Source: Sequoia sempervirens (taxonomy: Eukaryota > Streptophyta > Pinopsida > Cupressales > Cupressaceae). Taken from it: a DNA stretch of 64,000 nucleotides. Position numbers and translations under genes: made by a program. The notes beneath the pieces are model-generated. The model was not told the DNA's origin. It did no database searches and was given only the letters and a program-made list of their open reading frames with translations. Below, piece by piece: positions 46,105-56,149 of the stretch. The stretch spans positions 695,744,818-695,808,817 of the forward strand of contig VDFB02270651.1 in the NCBI GenBank assembly GCA_007258455.2, written 5' to 3'. The number at the start of each line of letters is the position of its first letter. Positions within the stretch are counted from its first letter, which is position 1.

Positions 46105-48056
46105 ATGATTTACTTCTTTAACAACACTCCTAATTTGCAAGCTCAGGTGACTATTTTTTTGGTTTGTTTGAGCGGTCCTCTTCCTTTGGTTTATCTTGGT
46201 TTACCCCGTACTGTCAAGGAAGTCACTTCTAACTTTTGGAATTCTATACTAGAAAGGATCCAAAGAAAACTGGCTAGGTGGAAAGGCTCCATACTTAGCC
46301 ATGTTGGTAAATTATAGCTCTTGTGTACTGTTCTTCAAGGTATTCATGTCTATTTCATCTCCAATTTCAAGATTCCTAGATATATTGCTGAGAAATTTGA
46401 GAAAATTCAAAGGAATTTCCTCTGGCCGAGGACCGAGGAAAAAAAGAAAATTTCTTTGGTTAAATGGGACATGGTTTGTCAACCTAAAAATTTTGGTGGG
46501 CTTGGGATTAGGACTATTTCTAACATCAATAAAGCTTTAATGTAAAAAGTGGGTTGGGACAATATGAGGGATAGGAAGGATTGGTGTAAGATCATGAATG
46601 GTAAGTACATTCAAAACAAACCTTTGATTGGCTGCCTCTTGAAGGCTCACCCTTCAAGGTCCTTGGTGTGGAGGTGTATTTGTAGTCTGTAGGGTCTTCT
46701 GAGGAATGGGAGAAAATGGAACATTGGTAATGGTAATAAAATTAGATTCTGGGAGGACCCTTGGTTACTTGATACTCCCTTGGAAAGCTCTGAATTTAGG
46801 AATCTTATGAGATTGGCTCAATGATTCTTTGGTATTTATATTAGTGATTACCTCCTCAACCCTCATGGTGCTAGAAAATGGAATGACTTGGCTCTTTGCT
46901 GCCCCTTATCCACTGATCTGAGCCTCCTTGCCAAGACCTTGCAGGATTTTCTCTCCCTCACTAGACTCCCATCAACCAACAAGGGGGATGAATTCTTCTA
47001 GACTCATGATAAGCAAGGAGATCTTTCAATTAAATCATCTTACAATATATTGATGGACCAGGGTGTTGTCCTCGATCTTTGGAAAAAGGTTTGTAATCGA
47101 CACATGATCCTGAAAGTTAACTTCTTTTGGTGGACTACTTGCCATAACATGATTCTAACTTAGGACAATCTAAGGAAAAGGGGATTCTAGATCCCCAACA
47201 GATGTTTTTTATGCAAGTGCAATGAATAATCAGTGGATCACTTGTTACACTGCTCATTTATTCTTGAGGTGTGGGAGCTAGCTAAAAGAAGATTGGGGAT
47301 GTCATGATATCAGTGAGTTGGTTTGGACCCTTTGTCCTCCCTTTACTTGGTGAAATTTGGAACTAGGTCCCTCCCATTATATGCTTGTGTATATGGAAAG
47401 AGAGAAACAATAGGATTTTCAGGAGCATTGAGATGAGTTTGAAAGAGGTGTTTGGTATTGGTTCTCAGCTTATTGTGGAAAAAAAATCGCTCTTCAAAGG
47501 GAAAACCCTAGAAAAAGGTCTGATTAAGGAGGAAATAAGTATGGCCAAAGCTTGGCATCAGAACCCAGATGCTAACTCCTATGAAAACTCCAGATCCCTG
47601 GCTCAGAGTGTCACTATTTGGAAGCCTCCAGATAGTGGCTGGTATAAACTAAATTTGGATGGGGCTGCTAAAGGAAACCTGAGTAGAACTAATATATGAG
47701 GTGTGATGAGAGATTGAAGAGGAAATTTTTGTGGCTGGTTACTCCAGGGGGATTGGTTTCCATTCTTCTATGATTAAGGAAGATAGAGCATTATTGAAGG
47801 GACTACCATTGGTTGTTTCCATGGGGATTAAGAACCTTCATAGTGAAGGTGACTCTAAGTCCGTTATTGATGTTATTAACTTTCATGGATTATTGGGGTG
47901 GAGTACTAAAGACATTCTTTTAGACATAAGGCTATTCACGTCAAAGCTTAAATTAAAAGTTTCCACCCATATTTATTGGGAGGGAAACCAAGTTGTTCAT
48001 GCCTTAGCCAATTTGGTACACATTGGAAATTTTCCAAATGATGGTGTTCTTTAGGG
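46105..48056 (+). pseudogene. LINE (L1-type) ORF2 3' fragment, plus copy
   Basis: The copy begins inside RT: PLPLVYLGLPR, a KLARWKGSILSHVGK segment, then FKIPRYIAEKFEKIQRNFLW and PKNFGGLGIRTI. After a stop come WNIGNGNKIRFWEDPWLLD and the zf-RVT part, with VNFFWWTTCHN and CFLCKCNE. Then comes a stop and SVDHLLHC. An RNase H domain ends it, with GWYKLNLDGAAKGN and (47731-48054, another frame) SEGDSKSVIDVI and YWEGNQVVHALANL. Stops after ILT and GF fit Gln codons (CAG to TAG). The 5' truncation is typical of LINEs. Copia 2 starts 75 bases downstream. Confidence 0.85.
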
Positions 48057-48130
48057 AACCTACCACCTGAAATTCAAGGTATAATTTTGAAGGAACAAAG
48101 CCCTTAATTGACCCATGATGATGTTAAACA

Positions 48131-49563
48131 TGCATAGGAAAACTAAGAGGGGAGGGGGGTGAATCAATTGTCACATAAATATATACTTCAAAACTTTATC
48201 ACTCATCAATTCTTTAACCACACTATTCTGTTATTAAATATGAGCATTAAATGCAAACAACAAAAAGTAAATAAATGCAATTAACACCAAATTTTTACAT
48301 GGATAACAAAATAAGGGAAAAACCATGGTGAGGGTTAACTCACAATATAAATATTGTAAAAAAAGGCTCACTACAAAGGGCTCACTGCCCAAAAGAGGAC
48401 TCACTATCCAAGTACAAAGGCTCACTGCCTATAGATAGAAAAGAGAATAAAAGATCCACCACTGCAATTAAACCACATTCACAGGATTACATAATCTCTC
48501 GTCTCACTGTCTTCAACACAACTCACACACACACTTTTACTCTTATGATTTGTGTCTTACTTTCATCACTTTGCATCACACTATCATTAAAATCTTCACA
48601 ATTCAACTTGCTTTTATACCATTCTCAACCCTAGAAACATTTACCAAGGTCAGCCACAAAACAAAATTTCATAAATTCAAATTAGGTCAGCAACTCAAAA
48701 TTCCCATGGTGGAAAGGAATAAGAGTGGACCAATAAAATTATTTTCTTGAACCATTTATAGGCTTCCTTAATTGAATTTTATTCTTAGAATGAAGTGTAA
48801 ACACCAAGTTGGCCAAACCTAATGAAAACATAAATAAACATTGATGCACATGCTTCCCAACAAGAAGATGACATGCAGACGCCACAACACACTTCATTAA
48901 GCATAATACAACACATCAGAACCTTCTAGATACATCCACAATAAAAATAATAGACTTCAATCATTCAATTCCTTTCACCAGTCAGCTCGGACTGTGCAAA
49001 CTCATACAGGAATATACTAAACCATGATTTCCTTATTACCAAACTCCAAAACTCTTTACCAAAGCATAGGAAAGACATTCACAAGACATATCCTAGATCC
49101 ATATGATCTAAAACAAAACAACAGAGGACTACAAAGCAAAAACATTTCTCCCAATTCACAAAAGATCAAAACTTGCCAGACAGTCCACATACTGGTGAAC
49201 ACAACTTCCATGTACCATCTCACCAGAAGATAAAACTTAGCATATGTTACCATTAAATCCCTATTAATAATACTTCAGATCCACACACACATAGGATCAA
49301 CATAGGAGAAATGTGGAGCACATACCAGAGCATGTTTTGAGCACACTCAACACTCTAACTTCTCTTCTTTATTTAATTTTCTCAAAAGCACTTATAAATT
49401 CACCAATACTACACAACTAAAATACCATAAATATAGTTCCATTTACTCACTACATCTCAGAAGTATCTCAACTATACATGTACAAACATCAACATATTGA
49501 ACTGTGTTGACATCAATGACAACATCAATGACAACACCACCAAACTAGCTCATATTTGTAACA
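48131..49563 (-). repeat. Copia 2 LTR, left copy (3' LTR)
   Basis: Begins TGCATAGG and ends TTTGTAACA on plus, giving TG...CA on the element strand. A TATAAAAG box is at 48611-48618 on minus. Four GGNCTCACTNNCC units lie at about 48365-48432. Confidence 0.85.
48611..48618 (-). promoter_or_regulatory. TATA box of the copia 2 3' LTR
   Basis: TATAAAAG on the minus strand. The same box is kept in the other LTR at 55199-55206. Confidence 0.55.
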
Positions 49564-49577
49564 ATCTTCCCCTTTTT
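49564..49577 (-). other. Polypurine tract of copia 2
   Basis: AAAAAGGGGAAGAT on the minus strand, immediately before the 3' LTR start TGTTACAAAT. Confidence 0.75.
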
Positions 49578-49774
49578 CATTAATGAAAACACATAACCTT
49601 TTCTCGCCCTTTGAAATCAATGGAAAAGAAAAAATCTGATTACTGCCCCTTAGGATTACACCCATATTACAACAATGAAATAAATTCTACTCCCCCTCTA
49701 GAGTAGACCCAACAATTAGTCTAGATAAATGAAGAATCTATGAATTCACTAGACTGATGTACCTTCATGTGCAC

Positions 49775-51167
49775 CTAGTTAGGAGGTCCAACAACCCCCA
49801 AAATCTCCCTAAGATTCTCAAAATCATCCTTCAGAAGAGCCTTGGTAAATATGTCTACAATTTTTTCCTTTGTTGTCACATATTCTAGTATGACCTCATT
49901 CTCCAACACTTTTTCTCTTAGAAAATGATACTTGATAGATATGCACTTCATTTTTGAATGCATAACCAGGTTCTTTGAAATGTTTATTGCACCTGTATTA
50001 TCATAGAAGATAGAGATAGGTTCATCACATACTACACCAATATCTTTCAGAGTTTCTTTCATCCACAAAACTTGTGTGCACTAGGATGTTGCAACAATAT
50101 ATTTTTCATCTGTAGTAGATAAAGAAATTGAGTCTTGCTTCTTACTCAACCACAAAACCAATCTCCCACCAAGAAATAAAGCACCACCATTGGTACTCTT
50201 TTGGTCATCTACACATATAGCCCAATCAACATCTGTATAAGCACTCAGGGTAAAATCATTACTCTTAGGATACCATAGTCCATAATCCAATGTGCCCTTA
50301 AGAGATCTAAATATCCTTTTTACATCCATACAATGTGCTTCTCTAGGATCTTCTTGAAATGTAGCAACTAAACACACTACATGCATAATATATGGTCTAG
50401 TTGCAGTGAGATACAACAATCTTCCAATCATGGATCTATATTTTCTTTGATCAGTCTTAGCAGATTCATCATCTTTGCTCATCTTACATTTGGTTATCAT
50501 AGGAGTATAGACCAGTTTAGAATCTTCCATCCCAAAAAATTTCAACAACTCTTTTACATACTTAGACTATGAGATGAATATCCCTTTATCGATTTGATTC
50601 AATTGTAGACCAAGGAAGAAATTCAATTCATGAATCATAGACATCTCAAATTCTTTCTGCATTTCTTCAGCAAACTTTTTACACATGCCATCATTTCCAC
50701 CAAAAATGATATCATCAACATAAAAACTACAATAAACATCTTATTATGTTTTACTTTGAAGTAGAGATTACTATCAGTAGAACCTTTACTGAATCCTTGC
50801 TTTGACAGATATTTGTCCAGTCTTGCATACCAAGCTTTGGGATCTTGCTTCAATCCATACAATGCTTTCTTTAGTTTACAAACCATATCCAGTTTATTAG
50901 ACAATTGAAACCATTTAGGTTGCTCCATGTACACTTCTTCCTCCAACTCACCATTTAGAAAATTTTATTTAACATCCATCTAATATACCTTAAAGTCCTT
51001 GTGGGCAGAGAATTCCAAAAACATTTTTATAGCTTCCATTCTAGCTACAGGGGAAAAAGTCTCTTCAAAATATATACCTTCAACTTGTGAATATCCTTTG
51101 CACACCAATCTTGCCTTATTCCTTGCTACTCCATTTTCATTTAGTTTGTTTCGAAGCACCCATTTAG
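49775..51167 (-). pseudogene. Copia 2 RT (after the insertion) and RNase H
   Basis: The frame resumes at [12 protein letters not shown] and continues [13 protein letters not shown] and [17 protein letters not shown] is followed by TAG (Gln expected), then MDVK, a second stop and NFLNGELEEEVYMEQP. VCKLKKALYGLKQ and AWYARLDKYLSKQGF follow. Just before the YVDD motif a one-base loss shifts the frame, so the catalytic motif is only readable in another frame. RNase H follows (50548-49775) with YRSMIGRLLYLTATRP, LSAYTDVDWA and KSTNGGALFLGG. After an in-frame TAG come CTQVLWMKETLKDIG and IFYDNTGAINISKN. RT would copy element RNA to DNA. Confidence 0.85.
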
Positions 51168-51953
51168 GGGTATGTGCAGGATCATCATGGAAAAAACAGG
51201 TCCTTAAGTGGCAAAAAATTTAGAAAAATTAGAGTTAGGAAACTTAACATAAAAATTTGAATAAGTTATCTATATTATTTCAAAACTATGTAAGAATAGA
51301 ATTTGTAGAAAATTGAATGTAGTTTCTAAACTACTAGGTTTATTTTAAAAAAATCTATTTGGTGAAAATTTGAAATTTCAATGCAGTAGTACTTAAATTT
51401 CAGGGAAAACATAAGAAGTGTCTATCTCACCACCCTAACCACAATAAAATGATGATATTTTTTTATAAGATTTTAGATATAAGTAGAGGAATCATGTCCC
51501 AATGTGATGCATATTTGTTTTGTAGTTCTTTCCCAAGTAAACAATTAATTATAAATTTTTTATTACAAATTTTAAAAAATATTAAAAAATTGTATGTCTG
51601 ACCTCCTTAACTTGGTCAAAACTTCATGAAATTCATTTTTTAATTTTTAATCCTATAGTATATGAAGCATAGAATGTGACACATTGTTTGGATTGAAAAA
51701 ATGTGATACCATTTGAAAGCTATATATATTTTTTGAATCAGCCTATCAATTAGGACTTTAGTCGCAATTCAAATAGAAAATAAATAATAATTATTTGTTA
51801 AATTCAAAGTAAAGCGTAATTTATATTGGTGGAAAGTTGAGAATCTATTTTAAAAACCCTCTTCATTTAATCAATTTTGGGTAGAAAAAAAATCATTAGC
51901 CACATACCCATCATATTTCCACTTTTTGGCCCATCATGATCCTACACATACCC
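51168..51953. mobile_element. Non-autonomous TIR element nested in the copia 2 RT gene
   Basis: The ends are inverted: GGGTATGTGCAGGATCATCA on the left, and on the other strand GGGTATGTGTAGGATCATGA from the right. About 22 of 24 bases match. TTAG (or TTA) is repeated on both sides and occurs once in the expected uninterrupted RT codons. The element splits codons that read G-S-K-W-V in copia RT. The 3-bp TTA alternative would suit PIF/Harbinger, but the transposase class is not settled because it has no coding region. A second GGGTATGTGGCTAATGAT motif lies inside the right end (51893-51910, minus). Another copy starts at 63762. Confidence 0.85.
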
Positions 51954-52609
51954 TTAGAGCCAATCACATTTTTTTTCTTGGGTCTAGGGACTATTTCGCA
52001 TGGCCGATTCTTTTCTATGTGCTGCAGTTCCTTTTTCATAACTCTCATCCAACATTCATCTTCACATGCTTCTTTTACAGATTTAGGTTCTATTTTAGAA
52101 AGTAAACACAATTATAACTTAGCTGCAACTCTACTTCTTGTCTCCAATTATCTGATCTTCCAGGTGATTATTGTGTACATATTTGGGAGTCCTAGCAATA
52201 TGTTTCGGTTCATCCTCTTCTTCTTCCCTTGTTCCTCTTCTTCTTTCTCTTTTTCTTCATTCTCCTTAATTTCTTCAGGTATATGTCCAAAGATAGGATC
52301 ATCAGGTTCAACTTCACTTATCTCAATAGGTCGTTGTATGTCTTCATCAAGTTTCACAATAGCACTTTCAATGATTTTTCTCAATCTTTTGTTGAAGCAT
52401 CTATATGCCTTGCTAGTAGTAGAGTATCCAAGAAATATTCCTTCATCACATCTAGCATCAAACTTTCCAATATTTTCTTGATCTCTTTTAATATAGCATC
52501 TTCTTCCAAATACCTCAATATTTCGTAGTAGGATTCTTACTAGTCCATAACTCAAAAGGTGTCTTTGTGCTATTGTGTCTGATTTGAACTCTATTAAGAA
52601 CATAAACAA
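51954..52609 (-). pseudogene. Copia 2 pre-RT region and start of RT
   Basis: The frame gives ARCDEGIFLGYSTTSKAYR, a conserved post-integrase segment, then a Glu/Lys-rich linker. In 52111-51954 come EACEDECWMRVMKKELQHIE and KKKNVIGSK, the start of copia RT. It stops at the inserted element. Confidence 0.8.
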
Positions 52610-53170
52610 TAGTATGTATCACATCTCTCCAATACACATCTGGTACATTAGACTCTTTCACCATAGTTCTAGCAGCTTCCTGAACTGTCTTGTTTTTCCT
52701 TTCAACTACTCCATTTTGTTGACGGGTTCTCGGAGTAGAAAATTGTCTCTTTATGCCATGCTTCTCATAGAATTCATTAAATTCACCAGAAGTGAATTCA
52801 CCACCTCGATCAAATCTCAAACACTTGATTTTTAGATTTACTTCATTTTCCACTCTCGCTTTGAATACCTTAAACCTATCTAGGGCGTAATTCATTACTC
52901 TAAGAAAAGCAACCCAAGTCATTCAAGAATAATCATCAATAAGAAACATAATGTACCTATCTCCATTCAGGCTTCTAGTCCTAGTAGGATCACATTGATC
53001 ATTGTGAATCAACTCCAACATTCTAGTTGTAGAATGTTCTTTTCCCTTAAAGTTGCATCTTGTCTACTTCCCCAATTGGCAATTTTTGCACATAGCATTA
53101 GTAGGTCTTATGATTATAGGCAGTCCTTGAACAATCTCTTTAGCATTAATCTTGACTAGGTTATCAAAGA
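52515..53170 (-). pseudogene. Copia 2 integrase
   Basis: An RMGHV segment with a downstream CKNC gives the HHCC zinc finger. After it come LIDDYS with the first catalytic Asp, a TGA where Arg is usual, and MTWVAFLRVMNYALDRFKVF. Then come RFDRGGEFTSGEFNEFYEKH with the second Asp, and QQNGVVERKNKTVQEAARTM with the catalytic Glu. The DDE set is present in the text, but stops (after S in DDYS and after QLGK) break the protein. Confidence 0.85.
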
Positions 53171-53249
53171 TCACATGTCCCATTCTCTAGTGCCATAGCC
53201 AACTTACACTGATTTGAGATACAAGGAAATGAGCATCAACTCCCTTCAA

Positions 53250-53620
53250 CTAATAGATGTTTCCATGAGTTCTTCTTCCAGTTGTGATCATATCCCCCTT
53301 TTTAGATCCTTTTCTAATTTCACAAGTATTTTTTTGAAACACAATTTTAAAGCCATTGCTGCAAATTTGACCAACACTAAAAATATTATGTCTCAAACCC
53401 TTCATATAATATACATCATCAGTATTATGCACTCCATCAAAATTGATTGAACCTTTACCACTGATCTTAGCTCCTGAATCATCACCGACATGACTAAACC
53501 ACCATCATATTTCTCAAGATTAGTCAACTTACTCTTATCTCCAGTCGTGTGATTAGAACATCCACTGTCAATTACCTAATAGTCTTCATCTTGTCTTGCA
53601 TGAAAATTAGTAAGAAAAGT
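53250..53620 (-). pseudogene. Copia 2 protease and pre-integrase fragment
   Basis: Decayed D-S-G-C-S-N-H-like text near 53560 is followed by HNTDDVYYMKGLRHNIFSVG and QICSNGFKIVFQKNTC. Its order, between the zinc knuckle and integrase, is as in other copia elements. The catalytic aspartate region is hard to read. Confidence 0.65.
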
Positions 53621-53706
53621 ACCTTCCCTCATATTCTTCTTAACCTCTGAAGCCATCTTACTTACACATTTTCTAGAGTTAGTGGATACTGATTTATTTT
53701 CCAAAG

Positions 53707-54620
53707 CTAAGAATAAACATTCACTATCATGAACCTCATTATCAGATTCATCATTAGAAATACATGCCTCTTCCCTTCATAGTACAACTTCTTATACCTT
53801 TTATCCTTCCTATCCTTATCCTTATAATCCTTGTTCTTCTTATCTTTACCCCTATTCAGACATCTCAAAGCATAGTGACCAATGTTACCAAAACTAAAGA
53901 ATTTAAAGGGTAACATACCTTTATATTTTCTAGTGCCTTTCTTTAATTTCCTCGTGAAGTTCGCTTGCAACTCTTCATCATTATTAGTCGGTTCTTCAAT
54001 CTTCAAAGCCTTGAATGTCATTTTTGTCTTCTCTTCTGCCTTTTCATCCTTTTGGAACTTTCTTATCTCAAATTATTGCAAGGTGCCAAACAACTCATCC
54101 TTATTTCAATAATAGAGATCTTGTCACTATAACATTTTGGTAAAGTGATTAGGATCTTCTCTACTATATCTTCATTTGATAGTTTTCCTCCTTGATTCTT
54201 AACATCATTTATTACCAGTTCAACTCTCTGAAAGAAACTTGTAAATTCTTCAACATCTTCCATCTTCAGGTTCATAAATCTACGCTTTGTTTCCAACCTC
54301 TTTATCAATTTCACCTTTTTGTTTCCTTCATACATGTCTTCCAACTTCTTCTAGACCTCATATGTAGTATCCAGAGAATAAACCTTGACTTGCTCATTTT
54401 TATATAAACCACTACAAATTGCATGCTTCGCCTTCTCATTTTATTCACAAGAAGAGATCTCATCTGCCAAACTAACACCACCAGATGAAAGTGTATACTT
54501 ATTCCCAACAGCCTTTCGGGTCTTAAAACTAAGAGAGATAATGTATCCTCTCATCTGTCCCTTCCAGTCATTGTAGTCAATTCCATCAAACATAGGGATC
54601 GCCAATTTGTGTGCCATCAT
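53707..54620 (-). pseudogene. Copia 2 gag with a damaged zinc knuckle
   Basis: The start MMAHKLAIPMFDGIDYNDWK is at 54620, 40 bases from the primer site. Then come YEGNKKVKLIKRLETKRRF, MEDVEEFTSFFQRVELVIN and KILITLPKCYSDKISIIE. The knuckle reads FFSFGNIGHYALRC: the first two Cys of CCHC are both Phe, each a single G-to-T change (TGC to TTC, TGT to TTT) from copia 1's CFSCGEIGHYAAKC. The His and last Cys remain. A Lys/Asp-rich tail follows. Several stops precede this. Confidence 0.85.
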
Positions 54621-54660
54621 ATCTTCGTTAAGCGGTTAAGCTCTACACAAGGAACTAAAA

Positions 54661-54673
54661 GATCTGATACAAA
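54661..54673 (-). other. Primer-binding site of copia 2
   Basis: TTTGTATCAGATC on the minus strand matches the initiator-Met tRNA complement (TGGTATCAGAGC) except for two bases. It lies about 11 bases inside the LTR edge. Confidence 0.65.
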
Positions 54674-54683
54674 TTTTTAAATA

Positions 54684-56144
54684 GGCATAGAACAACTAAG
54701 AGGGGGGGTGAATCGGTTGTCACACAAATCTATACTCAAAAAATTTATCACTCATCAATTCTTTAACCACACTATTTTTTTATTAAATATGAGCATTAAA
54801 TGCAAATAATAGAAAGCAAATCAACACAATGAACAACATATTTTTATGTGGAAAACCCAATATGGGAAAAACCATGGTGAGGGTTAACTCAGAATATAAA
54901 ATTATAAAAAAAGGTTCACTGCCAAGGGCTCACTGCCCAAAAGTGGACTCACTATCCAAGTACAAAGGCTCACTACCTACTGAAAGTACTCACTATCCAA
55001 CAGGAAAGCTCATTGCCTATAGATACAAAAGAGAATAAAAGATTCACCACTAAAATTAAAGCACATTCATAGGATTATAGAAACCCTTGTCTCACTATCT
55101 TCAACACAACTCGCACACACACTTCTGCTCTTATGATTTGTGGTTTACTTTCATCACTTTGCATCACACTGTCATACAAATCTTTACAATTCAACTTGCT
55201 TTTATACCATTCTCAACCTTAGAAACGTTTACCAAGGTCAGCCACAAAACAATGTTTCATAAATTCAAATTAGGTCGGCAACTCAAAATTCCCGTGGTGG
55301 AAAGGAATAAGAGTAAGAGTGGACCAGTAAAATTATTTTTCATGAACCATCTACAGGCTTCCTTAATTGAATTTTATTCTTACAATGAAATGTAAACACA
55401 AGGTCGGCCAAACCTAATGAAAACATAGATAAACATTGATGCACACACTTCCCAACAAGAAGATGACACATGGACACCACAACACACTTTATTAAGCACA
55501 AGACAACATCTTAGAACCTTCCAGATACATCCACAACAAAAGCAATAGACTTCAATCACTGAATTTCTTTCACCAGTCAGCCTGGATTGTGCAAACTCAT
55601 ACAAGAATACTAAACCATGATTTCCTTATTACCAAACTCCAAACCTCTTTGCCAAAGCATAGGAAAGACCTTCACAAGAAATATCCTAGATCTACCTAAT
55701 CTAAAACAAAACAATGGAGGACTATGGAGCAGAAACATTTTTCTCATTCCACAGAAGATCAAAACTTGTCAGATAGTCCACATATTAGTGAATGCAACTT
55801 CCATGTACCATCTCACCATAAGCTGAAACTCAACATATGCTACTGTTAAATCCTTATTAATAATACTTCATATCTACACAAGCATAGGATCAACACAAGA
55901 GCAACACAAAGTACATATTGAAGGATGTTCTAAACACACTCAACACTATGACTTCTCTTCTTTATTTAATTTTCTTAAAAGCACCTGGAAACTCACCAAT
56001 ACTACACAACTACAACACCAAAAAGATAGATCCATGTACTCACTACATCTCAGAAGTATCTCAGCTATACATGTACAAACATCAACATACTGAACTATTT
56101 TGACATCAATGACAACACCACCAAACTAGCTTATATTTGTAATA
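54684..56144 (-). repeat. Copia 2 LTR, right copy (5' LTR)
   Basis: Partner of 48131-49563. Its outer end reads TTTGTAATA in place of TTTGTAACA. It has extra GGNCTCACTNNCC units at 54915-55020 compared with the other LTR. The TATAAAAG box is at 55199-55206 on minus. Confidence 0.85.
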
Positions 56145-56149
56145 GACAA

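Larger units (their letters stand above)
48131..56144 (-). mobile_element. Ty1/copia LTR retrotransposon, near full length but dead (copia 2)
   Basis: LTRs of 1433 and 1461 bases flank gag, protease, integrase, RT and RNase H relics on the minus strand. The primer site and polypurine tract are both present. LTR starts and internal motifs resemble copia 1, so the two belong to related lineages. No matching target duplication was found. A 786-bp DNA element is inserted in RT. Confidence 0.9.

Noticed and set aside
48126..56149. Target site duplication of copia 2
   Set aside because: Flanks AAACA and GACAA do not match. Either the ends are mis-set by a few bases or the flanks have changed.
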